From: Entonaema liquescens
Taxonomy: Eukaryota > Ascomycota > Sordariomycetes > Xylariales > Xylariaceae
DNA: 64,000 nucleotides
Direction: 5' to 3'
Assembly: GCA_902805475.1 (NCBI GenBank)
Contig: CADCSX010000005.1
Span: forward strand, 2,057,501 to 2,121,500
Shown here: positions 12,601 through 25,011 of the stretch, piece by piece
Layout: each line of letters opens with the position of its first letter
Numbering within the stretch: position 1 is the stretch's first letter
The notes under the pieces: model-generated
The model's database searches: none
Told to the model about the DNA's origin: nothing
What the model saw: only the letters and a program-made list of their open reading frames with translations
Made by a program: the position numbers and the translations under genes

Positions 12601-14974
12601 CTATCTCGCATTTCCTTAAGCCGATCGTCCCCTTCGCCAGCCCTCGGAGTAGATGGCATCGTAAGCGCTGTATCCAAGGAGAGATTATCAATAGTACCGG
12701 TCGACATATATTTCTCTCTGATGGGGTAGGAAGTGTTAGATTCTAAATCGTCATCGCCTTCACGATCATTAACACGCTCAGCTCGAGCTCGCTGCACGTC
12801 TTCGAACAACGCATTAAGTTCCTCGTCTGTCAAACTTTGAAGGTTCTTATCTGTTCCGAGGATGGCACCCGCGGCTTCTCGTCGTGCAAAGGACCAATCC
12901 GTATCCCGCTCGCTTCGATATGGAGCAGGTGAGTCCGGCCGGCTATCAGGATACTCGGAACCAGCTTTACTTACGGATCGCTCGTGACCTGGTCGCGGGG
13001 ATGGGGATGTACGTTCCAGATCTCGCAATTGGCTTGCAGTAACAGACTGGCGAAGCAAACTTTGCCGATTCTCGTCTCTCTCGGCGCGCGCTTCCATAGG
13101 ATGATTAAATCTGAATATATGAAAGTCACCCAAAATAACACGGTAACCAGAGTGTAACCTCGTCGTCTCTGCGATGCGTTTTCCGTTAACCATGATAGAC
13201 GCGCCTTCATTCGGTGTTATTGTGACGGTGCCGTCTGAAGCATTGTCAAAGTAACAGTGCTCATGAAGAATCCGAGTACCGTTGAGACGGATATTTGCTT
13301 GATGCTCTGAGTTCGATTCCACATTTCCGACTGTCGTCCTGCCCGGCTTAAGGTTGTAGACCAAACATTCCGCGAGAAGAGGATCATCAGACAAATTGAC
13401 CAAGTGAGGCATCTTTTTGGGTGTGTGCAATCCCACGAATCCCTTTTCAATACTGATACCGAGTTCTTCAAGGGCAGCTTCTCGTTCTTTGTGGATCTCT
13501 TCCGTTTTCTGAAGTTTCTCTTCCCAGGTTTGGTTAAGATCAGTTAATAATTTCTCACTCTGGCTTAGCTGCTCAGCAATTTCTGCCTTCGATACCTTCT
13601 TGACAGAACCATCAGCCTGCGTAATGCTAACGATCTGTTTTTCTAAAGGTGTCCCTTCGGCGTATATCTCCTCGGGAGGGACGGCTGCGCCGCCAGAACC
13701 ACCACCGCCGCCTCCAAGTTTGCTTCGCAGCACTGCTAACTCTTCTTTCAGTTCTCTTATCATGCGAGCATTGGCGTCTTCGTTGACAACAGCATGATTC
13801 TTGATTCGCTTAGCGGAGTCAGCATATCGTAGGGTACTTAAAGTTTCGTCGTAATTAATATCAGCTGGACTGATTGCTGCAATCATAGCAGTCATGCTGT
13901 TTCCACCAAGTGAGTCCTTCAAAAGCCACGTCAGGACACTGTCTCGATACGGAACGGTTCCACCGGGTCCTTTCTTCTTTTTCCCCGTTGAGAGATCAGC
14001 CAATGCTGCTATCACGCGGCCAAGCGTCGAGAGGGATCTATTGATTTCAGCACCTTCCTTTAGTCGAGCACCGGTAGCACCAGTTGATGTTGCTCTTTCT
14101 GAACCAGCCAAATCGACCAAACTAATTTTCGCTTGCTTCTCCATCTCCATTTTCGTCTCCGCATCGTACTTCTTTTGTGTGAGCATGAGAGTAAATACGG
14201 CGTGACTCCTACTGGATGTTTCGTTCATGTTTGTCGCGGCGACTGTTCTCGCCTTGTTGCCTTCATCCATAAGGTTTTCAATCTCCTGAAAGCTGCTGAC
14301 CACCAACTTGGCAAGATCCTCTACATAAGGACCAGTTGACGGGTGTTCTCGGACCTTCAGATTCCCCTTGGTGGATGGGTTTAGCAAATCCCGTACCCTT
14401 TCATTGTAAATCTCGAGATACGACACTTCTACGGTACACCGTGTCGTCTTGTCTTTTTGCAGGTCTTCAATTCTCCTAAACATATCCTGGCAAATATGAG
14501 GAATAATACCGGCCTCTTTGCCATATCCCATCATGGAATATGATTTACCAGAGCCCGTCTGTCCATAAGCAAAGATACAGTTGTTGTATCCTTGAAAGGC
14601 ATTGTCCAAAAGCGGCTTTCCAAGATCACCATGTAGGCTTTCTTGGCCGGCGTAATTCGGATCACTCTTATTGAAAGACCAATACGACTTGTCAAAGGCA
14701 AACGTCTTCACTGAATTGTCTTTAGATCCTTTACCACCATGAGCAGCATCGGCGGGTGGTGTCAGGACCGTTTGGTTGCCTTTCATCTCAACAATACATT
14801 TTGACCCACGGTCGATTTCTATACTGAGTTAGCATCCATCTAGTCTGAGCGCAAAAGCCTAAAAGGGACTATCCAAGTCTTATCAACCTGGCAAATAGTC
14901 ACAAGCGTACCTCTACTGTTGAAAGGTCGACATCTCACCACCACCTTAATGTTTCCTCCACCGGCGGGAGCCAT
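9684..14974 (-). CDS. Kinesin-3 motor, Kif1/Unc-104 family
   Basis: Plus-end microtubule motor that in filamentous fungi moves early endosomes and vesicles (Aspergillus UncA type). Exon 1 is 14974-14911 (MAPAGGGNIKVVVRCRPFNS). A 92-base intron with a CTAAC branch site follows, and exon 2 runs 14818-9684, giving 1732 residues. The P-loop GQTGSGKS is at about 107-114; NETSSRSHAVF (switch I) and DLAGSERA (switch II) follow, and the motor ends near 390. A coiled coil leads into an FHA domain at about 485-590, whose core includes KPGRTTVG. A KIF1B/DUF3694-type middle region follows, then an acidic Ser/Pro-rich linker. A PH domain at about 1547-1715 (GGYLLVPNN, then KWVKRFVELRKPYLHIH) binds phosphoinositide membranes. 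The length and domain order are those of full-length fungal Unc104. Confidence 0.96.
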
Positions 14975-16059
14975 GGTAGCTAGATGAAGGAGATAACCTC
15001 CTGTCCACTACAGCTATTCACCAAGTATAAAGTAGAATCGAGGCATCCGATAGACAGGGGGCGCGCAGCGATAGCCTTTAGTGGGGACTTCTGGTGTAGA
15101 CCTCGCGTCACAAAGACTTTTCGAAGCCCCTCACTGATCTTGAAAATCGCAAGCGGATAATCTATCCCAGGCCTATAATCTTAACGGATCCTAACTTAAT
15201 AATAACCTTCCTGAACTTATCATCCTCCCCTCTTTCACACGGGAACGGTTGCGAAAGACGAAGTCCGTCGCTCCCGTAGAAGCAACTTGCAACTTAGCAC
15301 CGGACGGCGGCGGTGGAGTCGTGAATGCAGGGAGCAGGGAGTAGATCGCTAAAAAAGCAGCCGAGCGGCTGCGCGTTGCCGTAAAATGGGTATAGTGGGA
15401 CGACCAGATCGTTGGGATGCAGAGGCGTGAATGTAGTAGTATGTTAGGCTTCTTTTTCGCAGCAAGAGTCTATCATAGAATGTCGGGCGTCGTCGCGGAG
15501 ATGGTTATCGAATTTTGGTTGGTGGGATCAGTCAACAACTTGTTAACAAGCAAATGGTTGTAAATGGTTAATGGATTAATGGGGAACGCGAATCGCGACT
15601 AGCGGCTTATCATTCGTCCAATAAAGAGATAAACTATGGGGCGATTGCCAAGACATTCACGTGTCGCCGGTGCTAATGTGATTAAAAAATAATTAAACTC
15701 ATTAGCTAAGATTAGGTGCTGACCTGCTACAAGAATTAATGGTTCTTGTCAGCTGCCTACTTACCTTTGAACCTGCCTATTGGCCTTAGGTTAGGTACTT
15801 TCTAGCATCAACCCTCTAAAAGTGAACCTCAATTAAGGGTCCAATAGTGATACCGCGAACCGAATCACAATCTAAATAAATTAACTAAGAGGTAGACAGT
15901 TACTAGGCTTTAGGTTTAAGATCTTTTTATAGAAAGCTTATCAAATCACTCAATCTTGGGAAATTTGAAGACGTATTCAACTTCTTTTTTAATTATGACG
16001 CAGATGACCAAACTTCAAAGTCCTCATAAACTCATCAAACTCGTAGGTACGGGGCCTAT
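14975..16059. other. Intergenic: kinesin promoter region
   Basis: Upstream DNA of the kinesin gene and 3' flank of the aminopeptidase gene. GC-richer near 15240-15420, then A+T-rich from about 15560. No additional reading frame is supported. Confidence 0.6.
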
Positions 16060-18153
16060 CTATTTCAAGCCGAGATCCTTCTCTAGTTGGCCCTTAGTAG
16101 TGGACGGGTAAAAGTCTTTGTTCTCCTTAAACGTCTTAACAGCCAAGTCCCTATCTAGCTCGTTCAGCTTCCTGTACAAAGGTCTCACAAACTTCATGCG
16201 GCCAACAGAGCCAAGAAGGTCGACAATTCCAGGTAGCTCCTGTCTATCCCCGGCCTGGAGAGCAATCACGTAGTAAGCCGACTTTAATTCGACGTTCTTT
16301 GAGGAACTGATATTATAAGTGGTCCCCAGAAGATGAGATCTCTCAACGTTCAGAGGCTTCGAAAAGCTCTGTACCGCTTGTAGGAAGACAAGTGTCTGGT
16401 TGGCCGTAAATGACTCAACGTCTTTGTTGGTTGGTTGGTAATCATCGCTCTTCCATTTCTCTGCCAGGGCAAGGCAGCTGTCAACGTAAGCCGTGTTGAA
16501 GTCGGGCTTTGGCGGCAAGCCTGGCTTGTAGAACTTCTCTTCCCACGGGATCTTGGCAATCTTCTCCTTAATCTCCGCATGGCCGTAGTTCTCGAAGAAA
16601 TCCAGGAAAGTTTGCTTGAACTCAAAGGAATCCAGCGACTTATTGGCCCATGTCTTGAAGTAATGGGGGATAAATTTGTCAAAATGCTCCCGCCCAACTA
16701 GTCGGTCAAGGTAGTAGAGAAAATGGAAGCCTTTCTCGTATGGAATCGTACTGAAAGCATCCTCGGGATCTACCCCTTTATGATTGATAATGAGCTTGGT
16801 AAACTCATGGTCGGGCCCAAATAGCGCAACCGAGTCCTCTATCAAACCGTTAGCATTGGGTAGAAAACATGCACCGAGTCACATACCAAGCGCCTTCCAG
16901 CCGATGATAGCTGAGAAGTCAAATTGAGGTTCACCGTGAACGGCCGCGCCGATACGTCGTTCAAGGTAGGTTGTCCATCCTTCATTCAACCAGCTACTAT
17001 TTTTTAGCTTCCTGTCATAAAATAGTTATCCACGGAGGGCTTACAAGTGCTCCCAGGACGCGCAACCCACAAGATTACCACTCCAACTGTGACTCAACTC
17101 GTGCGCAATCACATCAACATTTTGGCGGTCCCCGCTGATGATAGTGGGAGTAGCAAAAGTGAAGATGGGGTTTTCCATTCCTACCAGCGTAAGTTAGCAA
17201 GGCTCTGGGATTATTAAAAAGTGACTCAGGGCTTTACCTCCATAAGCAAAGCTCGGCGGGAGCACTAATACGTTATATTCTCCCCATTGGTAGTCGAAGA
17301 TCAGCTTCTCTGCTACTTCGAGGAACTTGTCTATATCCGCTTCGAGTTCCCATTTTGCAGCCTCGAGGGCCTCAGGACCTGTAGTGACGACAGAGCGTTT
17401 CCCAATACGTGCGGTCGCGAGGTCTCCTGAGGCCAAGGCAAACAGATATGAGGGGATAGGGACCTTTTGCTCAAAGCGAAACACTTTATCGTCCTCTCCC
17501 TTATTATCCGGAGGCACGGGCACTCCACTAGCAACTACAGGTAGTGGCGATTGTATATTGAATGTGAATGTTGACTTGACATCCGGAGTGTCCTGGCAAG
17601 GGAAGATAGATCGAGCCAGGATAGCTTGGCATTGCGAGTATACATAGGGGTGTTTCTTGTTACCAGTCTGAGCTGGGGTCATCCATTGCAAGCCAACGCA
17701 TTGCTCAGTAGTCTCTAGGGCGATATCTAGCTTTACAACATCACCCTGAGATACACCATCCGGTACAGAAACATGAAGTGGTGCGCCATAAGGCTCGACT
17801 CGATCTTTGACGGCCCATTCCGAGTCGGCTGAATCAAGCTTGACGGATGAAATAGATAGGTGGTTTGTGTCAAGGATAATCTCGCGGCTAGTCTTGTTCG
17901 TTAGAGACTCAAGCTCTAAGAGAACAGAACCTTCTAGGCGCTGTTTCTCAAAATTGACCTTGAAGTTTACGGTGGTGTGCTTGATACCCCATTCGCCATA
18001 ATTGGCCAACGTGTTGGGGTCACGAGGTGCCATGGTTCTCTTCGAGGCAAGGCTAAAGTGTCTTAAATGGAGGTGGACTGATAATTTGCTATTTGTGAGT
18101 CGGATACTTCTAAACAGAAGATTGCCCCTCACGATGCTATTCAGCTCTCGCAT
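16060..18153 (-). CDS. Leukotriene A4 hydrolase-type M1 aminopeptidase
   Basis: Zinc aminopeptidase/epoxide hydrolase of the M1 family. Exons are 18153-17238, 17180-17045, 16993-16887 and 16838-16060, giving 645 residues. The splice choices reconstruct conserved blocks exactly: GGMENP exopeptidase motif at about 305-310, HELSH zinc site at 332-336 with catalytic Glu333, and WEHFWLNEGW with the third zinc ligand Glu355. The N-terminal saddle domain and the C-terminal helical domain of LTA4 hydrolase follow the expected order. The first 40 residues are Arg/Leu/Ser-rich without acidic clusters and could be a mitochondrial presequence. An in-frame Met at 18033 (MAPRDPNTL) would give the usual cytosolic form of 605 residues, so two isoforms or a downstream true start are possible. 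Fungal members mostly act as Leu/Ala-preferring aminopeptidases. Confidence 0.94.
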
Positions 18154-18320
18154 CGAACTGGAATCTCAGCCTCCTGCCGGATTAAGACAAGTTACACATA
18201 TGTGCATAGAGTTTTTGCCTGTGAGTTCATTCGGGTTAGAAGCTGTTTGAACGCCCAAAGTTGAGTACATAAGCGGGGCGATGACGACTGTGGGTTCCGA
18301 AGCAAGCCGTCTCAAGCCCG

Positions 18321-18324
<4 letters not shown>

Positions 18325-18351
<27 letters not shown>
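18325..18351. repeat. Poly(A) tract, 27 bases
   Basis: Uninterrupted run of A preceded by GATT and followed by GGGAATC. It could be a simple slippage tract or the tail of a retroposed sequence; no target duplication or retroelement body was recognised beside it. Confidence 0.9.
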
Positions 18352-18354
<3 letters not shown>

Positions 18355-19833
18355 AATCTACGGAATTCATTTAAGAGGACGGAGTGTAGCTTGTCTTTTT
18401 CATACATCTACTAAAAATTAAAAGTCTAACTCCGACTGTACTCAGAACATCATACTCATAGTACATCAATATTTTACGTATTACCATTTTTAGAACCTTG
18501 TTAGTAGTCCTCTTAAACATGATCTTTCTTAAGCCACTTGCATCATAGCAGACGAAGAAATCAAAATGAAGAAAAAGCTGACTTAAGTATGGAAAGATAA
18601 CTAAGTACCTAGGTAACCTATCACTTCTAATCAACTTACACGGGCTGGTAGATGACCTGAAACAACGTTCCCTGATGGCTTACTTACTAAGTTGTGACTA
18701 GCTCATCACGACTTGCACCAGATCCTTCTGCCCTGAAACAATCTGCTACCTAGATAGCATGCTTGTTTTTTTTTTCTTGTTACCTATCACCGGAAGTAGA
18801 GTTGATGATACCCGTCCCCACACCTAGGATATTCGGTAAAGATGGGACGAAAATAGTCCTGGAGATCTAGAATATTTTACGTAACGTGAAGAAGAACTTC
18901 TAGATGTCAGTGTGCTAGAATCAAGTCATCTGAATTCAATAATTACATGCCGAATGGACATATAAATTTTGAGGTTGTAATGGTTGAGCCAAACCTCGCA
19001 GCAACAGCATTTTCTGAGAAGAAAAAGGGGGAAGGCTAGCATATCTCGTCAGCCTTGCGTAGCAATGAAGAGGTTCCTCCCGTGTTGTGCCTGCCGCTCT
19101 ATGTATGAAGGATGACGGGGTAACAAGCTTGGTGAGAATGACTACGGCGGTGCTTCGGCGATCGTTACCGCTTGTTGCTAGTTGACTGGCACTGTGACAT
19201 GCGTGCTCCCACCCGGTCGGGTAAAGAGTTGGTTTATCCTATGTCTTTAGGGAGCCCGTGCTCAGATCTTGGCATGGCACAGCATGCAGCTAAACTACAC
19301 TCCTTGAGCTCTGTTTTTCGCGATAGCTTCTTGGCAGAGGAAACGCGCTGCACGGCATTGACCTTAATAGTCAAATGCAGTCCAAATTGGAAAAGGAACA
19401 ACCGCTCCCGGACATCATGGTGATATTGTCTTCCCGCGTAGCTGTATGTAATATGTAATATACGACTTTAACATTCCCGAATGCAGTCGTCGCTGCTCGA
19501 GACACATACATAGTATATTTAACCTAGGAGTTTTACCTTAGTCGACTGAACTGATGGGTGTGATTTTACACTTGATGTTGCATTCAGATTCTTGAATTCT
19601 CCTTCCTACATCGGTAAGTTATCGCTTGTTACTTGCAACTCTCCATGAACGCTGGGGTTCGAGCGATAGGATTTACAACGCTGCATAATTGTAAAGGCTT
19701 TGCAATATGTCGAGTGCATATCATGCATTATGCATAAGCATATCTACTATGAGAGAAGCCTTCTTCCCCAACCCAGCATTTATAAACCAAATTAGGCACA
19801 TATTTCATCATGTATTCCGTAAGTCATGTGAGA

Positions 19834-19853
19834 GATAGGATAGGATAGGATAG
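19834..19853. repeat. (GATAG)n microsatellite
   Basis: Four tandem GATAG units within gene-free DNA. Confidence 0.85.
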
Positions 19854-21004
19854 TTATCTCGAATAAAAAGGGGTTGCAAAACCCTTCAGATCATGGGTAC
19901 GCGGGGAAGCCCAGGATCTACCCGGCACAGAGTACCAATCACCACCGTATCACTCATTATCATCTTTAGATCCCGAGCACAAGGTGCCGTAGAACCGTTC
20001 CTGTCAAAGCAGACGCTCCCTCCATCGAGATTTTAGTCTTCTCGCGTAACTGTTAAGGTTAGCAGCGCGGGCATTCTAGCTTCAAAATAGTCAACCAATG
20101 CGTTCTAGCCTCGTTTTTTGACGGCGCGGAAACTTGGCTGAAAAGGCGAGGCACTGTTAAGGTTGCAGTACTGTTAAGGTTGGTACTGAAGTCGGAAATG
20201 AGGTCTAACTAGCAGCCCTGCCCAATTTGCCATGTGCTGGCTAGGCCGCGCAGTGGATCTCACGAGCTTCATGCGTGGGGAATAAGACCACCTAAAAATT
20301 ATACCCTAGGCGAATTTTATGAGAACCCTGATGCTCAGAGTTGCTTTGATACGGACCTGGCCCTTAATGAGGCTAAGGTCATTCCCTAATAAGCTAGCAA
20401 ACTGGAAAGTTCCGTTAAACGGACTGCGTATTCGGGGGACGGTAGCCTCAAAATTTCCATGTCAAAGTAAACGGATACCGTGATATTGTTATCATGAAAG
20501 TCTGAAATATGAAATCGTTTCTTGTACATACCTGCAATAAAGCTTGAATGGTAAATGATATATGAGCAGTCCAGAAACTATGCTCGGTATTTTTAGAATT
20601 CAATGATATAAGATCCGCACCGTTGTAACAGTTGAGCTAATCTAATAGCTGGCGACGGAATACGCGATATTTACCAGTGTTCGTACCATTCTAATTAAGT
20701 CTTTAGTGCCCGGGCGCGTCAAGATGAACCAAGATCAGTTTTTCATGCCTTCTCAAATTTGCCACCATTTGACTTCAACCTTCTTATACGATGCTACCTT
20801 GGTAGAAATCATCGTTAGAAATCGCTCCCGTCTTAATGGTTTAAGTTGAGTATTTGTATTTAGGCTTAAGCAACACGGATAACTTTAGATAAAGATATTG
20901 TCCGAAGGTGACCCAATGGAGGTCGAGGTAGAACTGATAACGGTTGTAGTCCAGGGTCTTCCCACAGTAAATCTAGCATTAAATTGACATGTAAATAATT
21001 ACAG

Positions 21005-21341
21005 TGGTGGCGGCGGATATGGAAGGCCTCCTAGAATTCCTTCGCGTTCCACAGCAGACATGGAGTTTATGCCGATAGGTTCTGTACCTGAAAACCCCGC
21101 AGGACCCTGTCTCGTTGCTAGGAACGGGTAAGAAACTAATCCGGGGGGCCTTGTCGATATCGCAACATTTTATCGGTTAGATTCTTTGGGGTGCTGATCG
21201 TTCAGATCCCGGCTTACTCCCAGTCCCATGGCAGACGGGAAGGGTGATCATAAATTCTGCGTTAAGTTCATAGAAACATATTTCATAGTCTTTGCTTCTA
21301 TTAAACTTCATGACTCAGGTGGATTGATTTGCCTGCTTTAG
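21005..21341 (+). pseudogene. Possible two-exon gene relic
   Basis: A good acceptor (ATTACAG at 20998-21004) opens a frame from 21006 with sensible codon content (GGGGYGRPPRIPSRSTADM and onward). It ends at donor GG|GTAAG (21128). A 78-base intron with a CTGAT branch and TTCAG acceptor leads to 21206, where the frame continues in phase for 44 codons (includes GDHKFCVKFIETYF) to a TAG at 21339-21341. Together this is about 85 open codons across a well-formed intron, more than chance alone would usually give. I recognise no family, and no convincing upstream exon or start was found. It may be an ORFan, the 3' end of a decayed gene, or coincidence. Confidence 0.3.
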
Positions 21342-24300
21342 GTAACTAATACGCCGAGTCCGAAATTCGCCTGGTAATTTCATAGTGAGATTACAATAGT
21401 TGGTTAAGAAGAAATTATTGTTTGGCGAAGACTAAATGATGAGATATGTAACGCTGTGTAATGTTGATGCTATTATTCAACTTCCATCTCTATGTCTTAA
21501 AGCTGTCTAACCTAATAGTCTTAACATATTTCTTTACTGAGTAAGAGCCAAGCCTGGAAAGCCTGGAACGTCTAGGCGTTCATCACGTTTTGCCATTCGG
21601 CAATTGATTGTTTCGGGTTTGCCCATGACATGAGACTCCCAGCTTGAAACGCCAATGATAAATGATTATCCCGATCTTTTCACTCGGAGCAAGTTCGGAT
21701 GACGTTGTGAATTGGTTTGGGTCGGAGCACAGTATGTATCAGCCTTGTTCATTCCGTAGGCGCCGACACTTTGGTCGAAATCTACAACTCTACCACATAA
21801 GTTAGTAGTGTAGATATCGACAGTTTACTGATTCCCTGTAATATTAACCTCCAAGCCGCTGTCGCTACAACGATAAAAATATAATTTCCTTGGCCATGTG
21901 AACATAAATAATATGTATTCCCGTGTTTCTTCTGCAAGTCACCTACATACAAACTACATAGTAAGAATAGAGCCAATTGCTTCATGCCCAGCTCTGCCCC
22001 ACATCATTCAGTGACAGCGGTATTAAGTCTGAAAAGGGGGTGAAACGCAAAGAGATGTACTTACGCATTGTAGCATTGTAAATTCATAGTTATCTCGTCC
22101 CCCACTCGCACCAAGTAACCCCTGTCTCTCTACCATCTACAATACCAGAATCTTTAAGCAAGCACTAGAATCCTCACGAAAAACTTTTCTTCTGCTTCAG
22201 GTTAACTCTACGTTAGGAGGTAGTTATAGCTACCAGGTAGATATAGGAATCAGTAAGGGTACTAAGTAGGGAAGATTTGAAACGACCGATCCTTTGAAAT
22301 ACTTGCCATACTAGATCTCAACATGACCACACACTACATGCTAGATAGAGAATACGAAAGAAATTTCATTGCTACGAAAGCAAAGTCAAGCTTTGATAAA
22401 CCAACCGTCATTGGACCTATTCCCTTTTGAGGTTCGGTTACGGGTGTGCACCGCAAGTCACAACTAGTTACGCCGCCACTACGCCACCGCTATGCACTAA
22501 CATCTCGAGCACAGACAGCCCCGATTATAACCTTGGTATGTCAACTTATCGATCAGATACCTCAGAAGTTGAATTATTCATATTTCGGGGGATTCTTTAT
22601 TTAACTTTGCAGCGAAGATCTCAAGTCGAACTTGGACATGGAGAGCACGAATATCGATACCAAGAATTCTTCCTCTATTCTCCTAATCTAAGCGCTGTGT
22701 AGGAGTAGTCTGATATCCCATCCCCTAGTATTTACATATAATACTAACCGTGTTGATACCAAAGTTACCATACTATACTTCAACGCAACCGCTTGGTTCG
22801 AAACAGATTCCCAACCCTATTTGGCTTCACAGTGAGCAAATGAGGAGACAATGAGTTATCTCGAAAGCCCCTTATAGTGATGAACAAACTTTATAGCTGC
22901 GCCATACCTTCCAAGCTTTTGAGCTTCAAAGTCAGCGGTTAAAGGGGGTAGATCCCGTGTTTCTGGTCACGCATACTCTATCGGCAAAGGCGCGCGGTAA
23001 CCTTTACTTCGTCATATGCAACTTTAAGCTCACAACCATCCACTTCTTTCAGCGATCACGGGGCCTGCATGCATACATGGCGTTATAATTCTGCACCTTT
23101 TGCCTGCCCACAAGTTAAAAAAGGAGGAAACGGCAATAAATCAAGATAAAAGGTAGTACTACTAAATCTAGGTAGGCACTGGCTATAGGATAGAGTATTT
23201 TGAGTGTTATTATGACTGCCTTGCGTCTTGCAAGGGTCAATTACATGTAACCTGTATATGTTAATCTAAATAAGGTATACCAAGGATGATCAGGTCTAAG
23301 CTCAAGTTGGATTTCTTCGCAGTTGGAGAGAAGTCTCGTTAAGAGGTATGCTCGGATCGCTGGGCCAACGCCCGGTCCCAAGCTTTTCATCCAACTAACG
23401 TTATATCAATATAAGATGCTCATCGAGAACTGTCATAGCGACAATAAAAGCTGCATAGGCGCCGGCACAGATGTCCAGTAGCAGTCGAGCTAGCTAGAAA
23501 AAATTATAGTATCTTCCCCGATATCTGCGTTACGATGCTACCATCTCCGCAGATCAATATCCAGAGGTGTATGCATGTAGTGCCATCCTCGCGCTCGGGT
23601 ATGTGATGTGAATATCACAGCACATTTACCGGATACTAGATATATCTTAAATGAATTATCAAGTACTTGTTTAAGTTAGTTATAAGATTTATGCAGTTAA
23701 CGATGCGTCTCCATGTTTCTTAAGTTTGTTTGTTCCCTTTTTACCACCTCACTTCGGAAGTTTTCAAGAGATTAAGCTACCCGTCTTTACCACACACATT
23801 TTTTTTCATTGAACCACTAGTATTACAAGATTTATCTGAGTGGGTGTATATGTGACCAAGATAAGGAGAATATATATGTTGTAGCAACCTTAGCCTTTTT
23901 CAAACAATATAACCTCGGTTGGTGGTTATAGTTCTCTTATATGTGTGTTCCTAATGTCCGGCCAGTCGGATCCAAGCATGTAAGTGAATATGACGTCCCT
24001 TAAGTCCCTAAAGGTGTGTGTGTGTGGCTACATGCATAAACCACCTTACTTAACAACTAACTTGAATAATACATGTATTCAAGGTTCCCTCCTTCAACGA
24101 TAACAGGGTGAGAGTCGAGAACTGTTCGACGTATTCTGCAGCATGCGTCACAGAACAGTTCCCTCTGTTTCAATTAAGCAAATGTCGAGAAGCTTTAGCT
24201 AAGTTTATTACAAGCATCCCTATATTATAACACCATAATCCATGTTCCCGGCCATGGGAGACCCCTGTGCAGCCGGGGTCAAAGCTCTACCAACCTAACC

Positions 24301-24498
24301 ATATTCAGCAACCCTGTCCAGGGCTTAAGCGGTTTCAGCACCCTGTCGAAGGCAGCATTTCTGGACCTCGACCAAACGGTTTCCCGATGTATCTAAACCC
24401 TTTTTCGTATCTTGCCCCGATCCTGAGTTCAAGCATCGTTGAAACGCAGCCCGGCCGGCTGGCTATCTTGGAGAAGGGTGTAAAGTCTTTTTTACATA

Positions 24499-24528
24499 CC
24501 TGCAGATACCTGCAGATACCTACAGATG
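24499..24528. repeat. Short tandem repeat, 10-base unit
   Basis: CCTGCAGATA twice followed by CCTACAGATG; a small tandem in gene-free DNA. Confidence 0.75.
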
Positions 24529-25011
24529 CGAGTACAGTCTCATCGATCCAAGTTCGTACCTACTGTCCAATATCGTAATGCATGCGGTACGGTGTCATGG
24601 ACTCATAGCTAGCTCCTAAGTGGAGGTTGCATCCCAAGTTCCCCTGATGCATTTGGCCTTACAATCCCCTCATTCGCTTCGCTATAGGATACAAAGATCA
24701 GACAGCATGGTACTGTCTATACTTTGCGTATTAAGGAACATGCATGTCCTGTCTTTGTCTTCCTTGCCTCTCCGTTTTCTCCATACGTCTATTACACACG
24801 TCTATCGTTATGAGAGCTGGAGCTACCTCTTAATCGTGTGCATATTTTTGGTAATCTTGTTTCTCTCTCGTCACGCACATATATGACTTCGACCCGCCAC
24901 TTTGCCCGCCTGTCGTCCGCATGAAAGAAACCTTATTTCATTTCCTTGTTTATAATAATTCCTTAGCGTGGTTCTGCGAATCTTCTAGGGACCCCAGTCA
25001 CAGGATTTCTA

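Larger units (their letters stand above)
18154..25011. other. 6.9-kb gene desert
   Basis: No complete gene is supported. Seen inside: a 27-base A run at 18325-18351; (GATAG)n microsatellite at 19834-19853; the 12-mer ACTGTTAAGGTT three times (20049-20060, 20153-20164, 20170-20181); a possible two-exon relic at 21005-21341; and a CCTGCAGATA tandem at about 24499-24528. Remaining open frames are short and motif-free. Composition is ordinary (around 40% G+C by eye), so it is not a saturated RIP block. Confidence 0.55.
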
